In this document: positions 1 to 3,777 of the stretch, piece after piece
How positions within the stretch are numbered: position 1 is the first letter of the stretch
Layout of the letters: each line of letters begins with the position of its first letter
NCBI GenBank assembly: GCA_947177825.1
Contig: CAMWWA010000075.1
Coordinates: forward strand, 1 to 6,606
Length of the DNA stretch: 6,606 bases
Origin: an uncultured Clostridia bacterium
Lineage (GTDB): Bacteria > Bacillota > Clostridia > Christensenellales > Borkfalkiaceae
Direction: 5' to 3'
Notes under the pieces: model-generated
What the model was told of the DNA's origin: nothing
Databases searched by the model: none
What the model saw: only the letters and a program-made list of their open reading frames with translations
Made by a program: the position numbers and the translations under genes

Positions 1-809
1 CCCTTTTCAAGGTAGTGCTTGGGAGGAATAAGCATTGCAAGGTTGGTCTTGCCGCAAGCGGAGGGGAAAGCCGCCGCCACGTACTTCTTGCTGCCGTCGG
101 GGAAGGTCACGCCGAGGATAAGCATATGCTCTGCCATCCAGCCCTCGTACTTGCCGAGATAGGAAGCAATGCGGAGCGCGAAGCACTTCTTACCCAGAAG
201 CACGTTGCCGCCGTAAGCGGAGTTAACCGAAATAATCGCGTTGTCCTCGGGGAAGTGCATTATGTATCTGTTTTCCGCCTCAACGTTGCACTTTGCGTGG
301 AAGCCCTTAATAAAGCTGCCGTTCTTGCCCAGAGCTTTCAAAACGCTCTTGCCGACTCTGGTCATAATGCACATGTTCAGCACTACGTAAATGGAGTCGG
401 TAACTTCTATGCCGTACTTTGCAAAGTCGCTACCTACGACGCCCATGGAGTAGGGGATAACGTACATCGTTCTGCCCTTCATGGAGCCGCGCGCGATTTC
501 CGCGCAGAGCTCGTAAGCCTGCTTGGGGTCCATCCAGTAATTGATGGGACCTGCGTCCTCCTTGTTCTTGGTGCATATAAAGGTCCTGTCCTCAACGCGC
601 GCTACGTCGTTCACCTTGGTTCTGTGAAGGTAGCAGTCGGGGAGGAGGGACTGGTTGAGCTTAATCAATTCTCCCGAAACGACGGCCTGTTTTCTCAGTT
701 CGTCAATCTGCGCCTGGCTGCCGTCAACCCAAACGATATTGTCGGGGCAGGCAAGGTCCGCGCTCTCTTTGACAAAGTCAAGTATTTTCTGATTCTTTGT
801 GAGTGCCAT
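1..809 (-). CDS. pckG: Phosphoenolpyruvate carboxykinase (GTP), N-terminal part, cut by left window edge
   Basis: The gene encodes GTP-dependent PEP carboxykinase (EC 4.1.1.32), which interconverts oxaloacetate + GTP and PEP + CO2 + GDP in the cytoplasm, for gluconeogenesis or, in anaerobes, anaplerotic CO2 fixation. It has no stop inside the window: 269 codons of a family that is usually near 600 residues. Seen in order: VARVEDRT around R71 (substrate-binding arginine region), YWMDP at 91-95, GRTMYVIPYSMG at 112-123, the YGGN loop at 199-202, LLGKKCFALR with the metal-ligand lysine near K208, AEHMLILG with the metal-ligand histidine H228, and the kinase-1/P-loop FPSACGKTN with the catalytic cysteine C252. 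These motifs separate it from the ATP-dependent family. The ATG at 807-809 is preceded by AAGGAG (816-821) at good spacing. A long plus-strand ORF over the same DNA is its shadow. Family assignment is very secure; the C-terminal half is not visible. Confidence 0.97.
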   Translation of the reverse strand, partial: MALTKNQKILDFVKESADLACPDNIVWVDGSQAQIDELRKQAVVSGELIKLNQSLLPDCYLHRTKVNDVARVEDRTFICTKNKEDAGPINYWMDPKQAYELCAEIARGSMKGRTMYVIPYSMGVVGSDFAKYGIEVTDSIYVVLNMCIMTRVGKSVLKALGKNGSFIKGFHAKCNVEAENRYIMHFPEDNAIISVNSAYGGNVLLGKKCFALRIASYLGKYEGWMAEHMLILGVTFPDGSKKYVAAAFPSACGKTNLAMLIPPKHYLEK

Positions 810-866
810 ATTTATCTCCTTAAAAATATATACAAGTTGATTTTTTTATCTTTTGTTATAACCCGT

Positions 867-886
867 CGGGGTAAAACGCTACCCCG
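867..886 (-). promoter_or_regulatory. Palindrome in the pckG leader (operator or RNA hairpin)
   Basis: CGGGGTA (867-873) and TACCCCG (880-886) form a perfect 7-bp inverted repeat with a 6-nt spacer, about 17-36 nt downstream of the predicted pckG transcription start. It has no U-run on either strand, so it is not an intrinsic terminator. It could be a repressor operator placed as a roadblock or a leader hairpin; I do not recognise the motif. Confidence 0.5.
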
Positions 887-909
887 AAACCGCAAAATAA
901 CACGATACT

Positions 910-938
910 ATTATATCAAACGGTATTCAAGTTGGCAA
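910..938 (-). promoter_or_regulatory. Promoter of pckG
   Basis: On the minus strand, TTGCCA (933-938) and a perfect TATAAT (910-915) are separated by exactly 17 bp, a near-consensus sigma-A promoter. The predicted start is near 903, giving a leader of about 95 nt before the pckG ATG at 809. The leader contains the palindrome at 867-886. Confidence 0.85.
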
Positions 939-970
939 ATATTTTAATAAAATTTTCGCGTAAAATCTCT

Positions 971-999
971 TTGACGAAACTTCCGCTATATACGATTAT
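971..999 (+). promoter_or_regulatory. Possible promoter of the 1092-2084 gene
   Basis: TTGACG (971-976) lies 17 bp before GATTAT (994-999), matching the -35 box at 5 of 6 positions and the -10 box at 4 of 6. It would give a leader of about 87 nt. The rest of 1000-1090 is AT-rich and contains other weak -10-like strings, so this assignment is tentative. Confidence 0.4.
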
Positions 1000-1091
1000 G
1001 ACAATATTATTGCTAAAATTACATAAATAGAATAAATTCTTTCATTCAGGAATAGTATTATATCCAAAAAGTTACATTCGGAGGATAGGTT

Positions 1092-2084
1092 TTGTCCGGT
1101 TACGTAAAAAAAATTGCCGTCGTCAAACAGGTCAAAAGCGGCTTTTCCGCAGACGGCGGAAACCTTTCGGGGCTTGTCAAGGCGGAAACCTACGCAGGCT
1201 TTTTAAAGGTGGAAGTTTCGCTTATCAACTTTGCGCCGCTCACCGAGGGCAGGTACGTTCTCGGCATAACCGACGGGCTCAATTTCGTCACGTTCGAGGA
1301 TTTGAGTTACGAGGGCGAGGAGGAAATAAACATTTCCTCGGGCTTTGCTTTTTTAGTGTGCTTCTGCCATAATGGCGTGGCGCCCGTTGCAAGCGCGGCT
1401 TGCGGACAGATGGCGTGCGCCCTGCCCGACTTGAAGGAGGAGATGACCAAACGGGAAAACGTCCGCCCCAAAAAGGACGGCAAAAGCGGAGCGGCTTACG
1501 ACGACGAAGCCATAGCGGAGGTCAACTATTATGAAAGTTCTTATGAAGGCGGTGCCGCTGTACGCGCGGCTGAGAAGGAAGAAAAAGACGGGCGCGCAGG
1601 CGGCAAAGATGAAAAGACTGCTGGCACTGTCCCGAGCCAGGAAAAACAGCGCGGCGTAAAGGAAGCGGCTACCGCGCAGGATAAGGGTGCGCAGAATAAG
1701 TCCGCGCAGAATAAGGACAAAAAGAGCGGAAAGGACGCCAAGGGCAGGGGCGGACTTGCAGGCGGCGATTTTTACAGCCGAATGGAAGGGGATATAAAGC
1801 GCATTTTCGCAACCTATCCAAAGGAAACCGCTCTGGAAAAGGCGGTGGAAGGCAGCCGCTTTGTCAGGATAAATTACGGCGACGACAGGTATTACGTTTT
1901 CGGCGTGCTCACCGTGGAAAAAAAGCCGCGGTACATATGCTACGGCGTGCCTGCGCAGAGTGCGGAAAATCCGCCGCCCAGCTTAAAGGGGTGCGCAAGC
2001 TATATACCCGTGGAGGGCGGCGGTTACTGGATGACTTATCAGGACGCGGCAACCGGAGTATCGATTCAGATAGGCGTTTCATAA
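1092..2084 (+). CDS. Hypothetical two-domain protein with charged low-complexity linker
   Basis: No function is recognised. The 330-residue product has three parts. Residues 1-115 look like a folded beta-rich domain beginning GYVKKIAVVKQV and ending with a small hydrophobic, Cys/Ala-rich stretch. Residues about 116-224 are a Lys/Glu/Gly/Ala-rich, probably disordered linker. Residues 225-330 form a second domain with FYSRMEGDIKRIF, YPKETALEKAV, DDRYYVFGVL, YICYGVP and GGGYWMTYQDA. That C-terminal pattern (acidic helix, 'YICYGVP', 'GYWMTYQDA') resembles hypothetical proteins I associate with Clostridia, from memory only. There is no signal peptide or clear membrane segment. The start is TTG at 1092-1094, supported by GGAGG at 1080-1084 and by the absence of any early in-frame ATG. 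The linker carries a three-copy 15-bp tandem repeat. It looks like a single-gene unit; the next promoter begins 11 bp after its stop. Confidence 0.85.
   Translation: MSGYVKKIAVVKQVKSGFSADGGNLSGLVKAETYAGFLKVEVSLINFAPLTEGRYVLGITDGLNFVTFEDLSYEGEEEINISSGFAFLVCFCHNGVAPVASAACGQMACALPDLKEEMTKRENVRPKKDGKSGAAYDDEAIAEVNYYESSYEGGAAVRAAEKEEKDGRAGGKDEKTAGTVPSQEKQRGVKEAATAQDKGAQNKSAQNKDKKSGKDAKGRGGLAGGDFYSRMEGDIKRIFATYPKETALEKAVEGSRFVRINYGDDRYYVFGVLTVEKKPRYICYGVPAQSAENPPPSLKGCASYIPVEGGGYWMTYQDAATGVSIQIGVS
1674..1718 (+). repeat. Three tandem 15-bp units coding AQ(D/N)Kx
   Basis: Three consecutive in-frame 15-bp units begin GCGCAG(G/A)ATAAG, at 1674, 1689 and 1704, and encode AQDKG-AQNKS-AQNKD (residues 195-209) inside the linker. 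The last two units are nearly identical, consistent with recent slippage or duplication in a weakly constrained region. Confidence 0.85.
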
Positions 2085-2094
2085 AAGCTTTTAG

Positions 2095-2123
2095 TTGACT
2101 TTATAGCAAAAAAATTATAAAAT
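2095..2123 (+). promoter_or_regulatory. Promoter of the putative toxin mRNA
   Basis: TTGACT (2095-2100) is followed after 17 bp by TAAAAT (2118-2123), each one mismatch from consensus. The predicted start is at about 2130, which places the CCCTGC-TTCG-GCAGGG hairpin (2129-2144) at the extreme 5' end of the RNA and gives a 5' leader of about 74 nt before the ATG at 2204. Confidence 0.75.
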
Positions 2124-2128
2124 AAAAT

Positions 2129-2144
2129 CCCTGCTTCGGCAGGG
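2129..2144 (+). promoter_or_regulatory. 5'-terminal UUCG hairpin of the toxin mRNA
   Basis: CCCTGC (2129-2134), TTCG loop, GCAGGG (2139-2144): a 6-bp stem closed by C(UUCG)G, one of the most stable RNA tetraloops. It sits at the predicted transcript 5' end and has no U-run after it, so it is better read as a stabilising 5' cap than as a terminator of the upstream gene. Confidence 0.65.
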
Positions 2145-2174
2145 GGTACGACAGGGGCGACCTGTGGCGGTTAG

Positions 2175-2197
2175 CACTTCCTACAAAAGAGGAGGTG
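2175..2197 (+). promoter_or_regulatory. Shine-Dalgarno-masking hairpin of the toxin mRNA
   Basis: CACTTCCT (2175-2182) can pair along all eight positions (one U-G wobble) with AGGAGGTG (2190-2197), with a 7-nt loop. The masked sequence is an almost ideal ribosome site for the ATG at 2204. Hiding a very strong ribosome site in a local stem is typical of type I toxin mRNAs; that interpretation is inference. Confidence 0.7.
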
Positions 2198-2203
2198 ATT
2201 TTT

Positions 2204-2308
2204 ATGAATATTGAGTACATATTGCTTTTGCTTAGATTTATCGAGCAGGGCAAAGTATCTTCAATTACGGTTACTAAATCATTGGTGACGATTCGCATAA
2301 AAAAATAA
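2204..2308 (+). CDS. Putative type I toxin peptide, 34 residues
   Basis: This is a small ORF beginning MNIEYILLLLRFIEQGK and ending TIRIKK, stop TAA at 2306-2308. It has a strongly hydrophobic N-terminal stretch (YILLLL, residues 5-10), a Ser/Thr/Val/Ile-rich middle and a basic C-terminal tail (R31, K33, K34). The hydrophobic run is shorter than a standard transmembrane helix, so membrane insertion is possible but not shown. AGGAGGTG at 2190-2197 sits at ideal distance from the ATG, but is masked in a hairpin. The ORF has its own promoter (2095-2123), a structured 5' leader, a long 5'-3' pairing (2153-2175 with 2359-2385), and a minus-strand RNA overlapping its last codons. Size, RNA architecture and antisense partner fit a type I toxin. 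I cannot place the peptide in a named family, and toxicity is not shown. Confidence 0.65.
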   Translation: MNIEYILLLLRFIEQGKVSSITVTKSLVTIRIKK

Positions 2309-2342
2309 CTGCCCTCGATGTTCTGAGTCAGGACAGTTATTT
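2299..2342 (-). terminator. Intrinsic terminator of the antisense RNA
   Basis: On the minus strand AAATAACTGTCC pairs with GGGCAGTTATTT (arms 2331-2342 and 2303-2314, 16-nt loop) along 12 bp including one U-G wobble, and the descending arm merges into seven U's (2305-2299). Read on plus, the wobble becomes an A-C mismatch and the tail is only TTTGTT, so the element is built for the minus strand. Confidence 0.82.
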
Positions 2343-2391
2343 GTTCCAACTAACTTAGGCTAACCGCTGCACCGGTTTCGCCCTTGTTTGT
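2299..2391 (-). ncRNA. Putative antisense RNA antitoxin, about 92 nt
   Basis: A minus-strand transcript is predicted to start near 2391 from a perfect-consensus promoter and to stop in the U-run at 2299-2305. It is complementary to the 3' arm of the toxin mRNA fold-back (2359-2385), the 3' untranslated region and the last codons and stop of the 34-codon ORF. Its 5' end resembles the toxin mRNA's 5' arm in sequence, so it could compete for the same 3' partner. An 82-codon ORF on this strand extends well past the terminator, has no ribosome site and looks like a shadow; the RNA is better read as noncoding. Confidence 0.72.
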
Positions 2392-2397
2392 ACTTTT

Positions 2398-2426
2398 ATT
2401 ATACGCCCGTATTTACGGTTTGTCAA
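2398..2426 (-). promoter_or_regulatory. Perfect-consensus promoter of the antisense RNA
   Basis: On the minus strand TTGACA (2421-2426), a 17-bp spacer and TATAAT (2398-2403) match the sigma-A consensus at all 12 positions. The predicted start is at about 2391. It is stronger on paper than the opposing toxin promoter, as expected if antitoxin RNA is made in excess. The spacer contains the palindrome CCGTA-TT-TACGG (2407-2418). Confidence 0.9.
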
Positions 2427-2433
2427 CTATAAT

Positions 2434-2470
2434 AAAAAAATTTTGCGCCGCACGTTTTTTAGTGCGGCGC
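2434..2470 (-). terminator. Intrinsic terminator of the Cro/CI-type regulator gene
   Basis: GCGCCGCAC (2445-2453) and GTGCGGCGC (2462-2470) form a 9-bp GC-rich stem with an 8-nt loop. On the minus strand it is followed by AAAA and then seven T's (2440-2434). It begins 7 bp after the regulator's stop at 2478. The four A's between stem and T-run make it slightly non-ideal. Confidence 0.75.
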
Positions 2471-2477
2471 TTCATAC

Positions 2478-2711
2478 TTAATCAGTAATTATGTCTTTAT
2501 CAAAACGAGGAGAATTGAAAAATTCTTCTAACGATATATTCAAACCTGCACAAATACCGTAGATGGTAGAAAGTTTAACCGTTGTGCTACGCGTCATAGT
2601 TGCAATTGTCGAATGCGGAACTCCGCACAAATTGGCAAGAGCGTTTAAATTTGTTCCCCGCTCTTTAACCAAATCGACTATTCTTGCATAGACTGCATCT
2701 ACTAAACGCAT
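2478..2711 (-). CDS. Small Cro/CI (XRE) family helix-turn-helix regulator
   Basis: The 77-residue product is essentially a single HTH domain. Residues 5-18 form helix 1 (DAVYARIVDLVKER), NLNALANLCGV (21-31) and PHSTIATMTRS (32-42) are the paired helices of the HTH, and KLSTIYGICAGLNISLEEFF (46-65) is the typical C-terminal part of XRE domains. There is no effector domain, as in minimal phage-like or autoregulatory repressors. It is divergent from the SLOG-like gene, and the 118-bp gap holds two tandem palindromes plus a further CCAAC half-site (2719-2723) just upstream of its own ATG, so it probably represses both directions. It has no good ribosome site (GGTAAG only), implying weak translation. 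Its target and signal are unknown. Confidence 0.88.
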   Translation of the reverse strand: MRLVDAVYARIVDLVKERGTNLNALANLCGVPHSTIATMTRSTTVKLSTIYGICAGLNISLEEFFNSPRFDKDIITD

Positions 2712-2756
2712 AAACTTACCAACAAATCTTTTGTTTTTCTATGCTTAGTATAGGTT

Positions 2757-2787
2757 ATTTTAAAAAATATTATTGTTGGTGTGCCAA
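2757..2787 (-). promoter_or_regulatory. Candidate promoter of the HTH regulator gene
   Basis: On the minus strand TTGGCA (2782-2787) and TAAAAT (2757-2762) are separated by 19 bp, longer than ideal. A second -10-like box, TATACT (2747-2752), lacks a good -35. In the first reading the -35 box lies inside the left palindrome (2775-2788), allowing autorepression. Confidence 0.4.
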
Positions 2788-2803
2788 CAGTTGGTTGACC
2801 AAC
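2775..2803. promoter_or_regulatory. Tandem palindromic operators between the HTH and SLOG-like genes
   Basis: Two 14-bp palindromes of form GTTGG-N4-CCAAC lie at 2775-2788 (spacer TGTG) and 2790-2803 (spacer TTGA), one base apart, 15 bp centre to centre. The right one covers the -35 box of the plus promoter; the left one covers the candidate -35 of the minus promoter. The divergent XRE protein is the obvious ligand (inference). Confidence 0.75.
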
Positions 2804-2823
2804 AACCAAGAAAAGTATAAAAT
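2795..2823 (+). promoter_or_regulatory. Promoter of the SLOG-like gene, predicted leaderless
   Basis: TTGACC (2795-2800) is followed after 17 bp by TAAAAT (2818-2823). Six bases then separate the -10 box from the ATG at 2830, so the predicted transcription start is the A of the start codon. The -35 box is inside the right-hand operator palindrome. Confidence 0.7.
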
Positions 2824-2829
2824 GGTTTT

Positions 2830-3282
2830 ATGAAAGTTGCGGTTATCGGGCACCGCCGTTTTGCGGTTACCCCTCAAATTCAACAAGTTATCTACGAACA
2901 GCTGGAAGGGCTTATCAATCAGGGCGCGGAAAAATTCTGTTTTGCGTTCAAGGGCGCGTTCTTCGATTCCTGCCACGGCGCACTTTCAGAGTTTAAAGAA
3001 AACTACCATATAAAGCTCGTTTATTACAGGGCGGTTTATCCCGGCGAAAACGACGGCGTTGCCGACAGCCTTGCAACTCTTTACGGGCAAAAGTACTTTG
3101 ACGAAAGCGTTTGCAAAGAGGGAGCGGACGACGTAAACAAGCGAAACCAATTTATGATTGACGACTGCGGTGTGCTGTTTACCTTGTTCGATAAAAAGCT
3201 TAATAAAAGCGCAACCGCGGAGGCGGTCGCCTACGCTAAGCAAAAGGGCAAAAAGATAATTAACGTTCTGGACTTAATATAA
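2830..3282 (+). CDS. SLOG-superfamily (DUF1273/YpsA-like) protein
   Basis: The 150-residue product begins MKVAVIGHRRF, a beta strand and glycine turn followed by GHR typical of the DprA/YpsA-like SLOG Rossmann fold. Further family-like points are FAFKGAFFD (38-46, in place of the usual Gly-rich second motif), KRNQFMIDDC (104-113, the 'RN..MI..C' motif) and SATAEAVAYAKQKGKKIINV (127-146). SLOG domains are known to bind or process nucleotides and related ligands, and many occur in stress or conflict systems; the ligand here is unknown. There is no signal peptide or membrane segment. The ATG at 2830 has no ribosome site and coincides with the predicted transcription start. It is divergent from an XRE repressor whose likely operators overlap its promoter, and is followed 20 bp later by a small membrane protein that may be co-transcribed. 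Fold assignment is good; function is not known. Confidence 0.8.
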   Translation: MKVAVIGHRRFAVTPQIQQVIYEQLEGLINQGAEKFCFAFKGAFFDSCHGALSEFKENYHIKLVYYRAVYPGENDGVADSLATLYGQKYFDESVCKEGADDVNKRNQFMIDDCGVLFTLFDKKLNKSATAEAVAYAKQKGKKIINVLDLI

Positions 3283-3314
3283 AAATTAAAAGAGCGCATA
3301 CTGTGTGTATGCGC
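3281..3314 (-). terminator. Likely minus-strand intrinsic terminator
   Basis: GCGCATAC (3294-3301) and GTATGCGC (3307-3314) form a perfect 8-bp stem with a 5-nt loop. On the minus strand it is followed by a U-rich tail (TCTTTTAATTTTT, 3293-3281); on plus there is no U-run. It would stop transcripts of the minus gene at 3511-3771 after they have crossed the DUF378-like gene in antisense. Confidence 0.6.
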
Positions 3315-3518
3315 CTTACTTGTATAATCTGTACTTTAAATTTAATTATCTTAGGCATCTGCGCAGGCGTGTACGCCTTTTCGGGCTTCAACCTGCTTTT
3401 GCTGTTTACCTTTTACAACCTTACCGCAATGCGGTGCTTCCTTGCCGTGTGCTTCGTTTCCGCACTCTTCCAGATTTATATCCTGCTTATCTTTAAGCCC
3501 TACCGCGGACTCAAATAA
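3303..3518 (+). CDS. Small DUF378-like membrane protein
   Basis: The 71-residue product has two hydrophobic segments, about residues 5-27 (TCIICTLNLIILGICAGVYA) and 40-63 (NLTAMRCFLAVCFVSALFQI onward), ending in a basic tail KPYRGLK. The order 'LNLIILGI-G-Y-F-GFNLL', a short polar turn, then 'R-large hydrophobic-ALF-IYIL' resembles the DUF378 (YuzA-like) two-helix membrane family in which the two helices flank a GxNWG/GFNLV core; here the NWG motif is degenerate, so it is divergent. Third positions are GC-rich like the neighbours, supporting a real gene. The start is uncertain: GTG 3303 or ATG 3309 (69 residues), both within or beside the 3294-3314 hairpin and with only a weak AAGAG upstream. 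It follows the SLOG-like gene by 20 bp and overlaps the convergent gene at 3511 by 8 bp. Function unknown. Confidence 0.65.
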   Translation: MCMRLTCIICTLNLIILGICAGVYAFSGFNLLLLFTFYNLTAMRCFLAVCFVSALFQIYILLIFKPYRGLK

Positions 3519-3771
3519 CTATATTGTCCAGAACCAGCTTGTCAAAGTCCACGCTTTCGGCAAAGTCGCGCGGCAGAAAACGCACCGTGTTGAACTTTGC
3601 GTAGTTGAAAATGTGCGGCTTCATCAAGACGGGCGTGGCTATATCCAGCCCCTCGCATATGTCCGCAAGGTAGGTAAAAAAGTCCGAATAGGAAAATTTG
3701 TCCTCACGCTCGTAGGTGAGCTGTTTTATTATTTTGCCGTCTTTTATAATCTTAGCCCAAATTCTGAACAT
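3511..3771 (-). CDS. Conserved-looking small hypothetical protein
   Basis: The 86-residue soluble product has no named function. It begins MFRIWAKIIKDGKII, with a central segment FFTYLADICEGLDIATPVL (31-49), then HIFNYAKFNTVRFLPRDF (53-70) and SVDFDKLVLDNI (73-84). The layout 'MFR-W-K-KDG ... LCDLDIPTPVLL-HI-F-KFN-V-F-PRDF-E-VDFDKL' matches small hypothetical proteins that I associate with Clostridia (recognition from memory, unverified). Codon use is that of a real gene, and the plus-strand ORF across it (3442-3852) is a shadow. It has no ribosome site; its promoter puts the transcription start on the ATG, predicting a leaderless mRNA. It is divergent from the Lrp-like gene, whose product could regulate it, and its stop overlaps the end of the DUF378-like gene by 8 bp. 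Confidence 0.85.
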   Translation of the reverse strand: MFRIWAKIIKDGKIIKQLTYEREDKFSYSDFFTYLADICEGLDIATPVLMKPHIFNYAKFNTVRFLPRDFAESVDFDKLVLDNIVI

Positions 3772-3777
3772 ATTATT

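Larger units (their letters stand above)
2153..2385 (+). repeat. Long-range inverted repeat flanking the small ORF (mRNA 5'-3' fold-back)
   Basis: GCGGTTAGC (2167-2175) is perfectly complementary to GCTAACCGC (2359-2367). The pairing continues outward with TGTG/TGCA-type pairs that include two wobbles (2166-2368, 2165-2369), then CC/GG across a 2-nt bulge, then AGGGGCGA with TCGCCCTT: about 22 pairs in total. The wobbles work only in plus-strand RNA, so this helix belongs to the sense transcript. It would close the whole toxin mRNA into a loop holding the ORF. Confidence 0.7.

Noticed and set aside
15..947. A 310-codon plus-strand ORF across the left end
   Set aside because: It is antisense to pckG, whose minus-strand frame shows the complete set of PEP carboxykinase N-terminal motifs; the plus ORF has no ribosome site and extends into the pckG promoter.
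2129..2144. CCCTGC-TTCG-GCAGGG as terminator of the 1092-2084 gene
   Set aside because: No U-run follows it; it begins where the plus-strand promoter predicts a transcription start.
2101..2349. An 82-codon minus-strand ORF covering the toxin locus
   Set aside because: It crosses the antisense terminator and the toxin leader, has no ribosome site, and its C-terminus is translated hairpin and promoter DNA.
2153..2385. The inverted repeat as ends of a miniature transposon, or a retron-like noncoding RNA
   Set aside because: No target-site duplication abuts the arms, both promoters lie outside them, and no reverse transcriptase is in the window. The strand-specific wobbles fit RNA pairing better.
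3294..3314. Hairpin as terminator of the SLOG-like gene
   Set aside because: On plus it is followed by CTTACTTG rather than U's; the U-rich side is on minus.
3323..3328. TATAAT within the DUF378-like gene as an internal promoter
   Set aside because: There is no -35-like sequence 16-18 bp upstream and no suitable start codon with a ribosome site soon after.
3305..3496. A second ORF overlapping the DUF378-like gene
   Set aside because: It is out of frame with the coherent two-helix membrane protein and is rich in Arg and Tyr, as shadows of hydrophobic genes often are.
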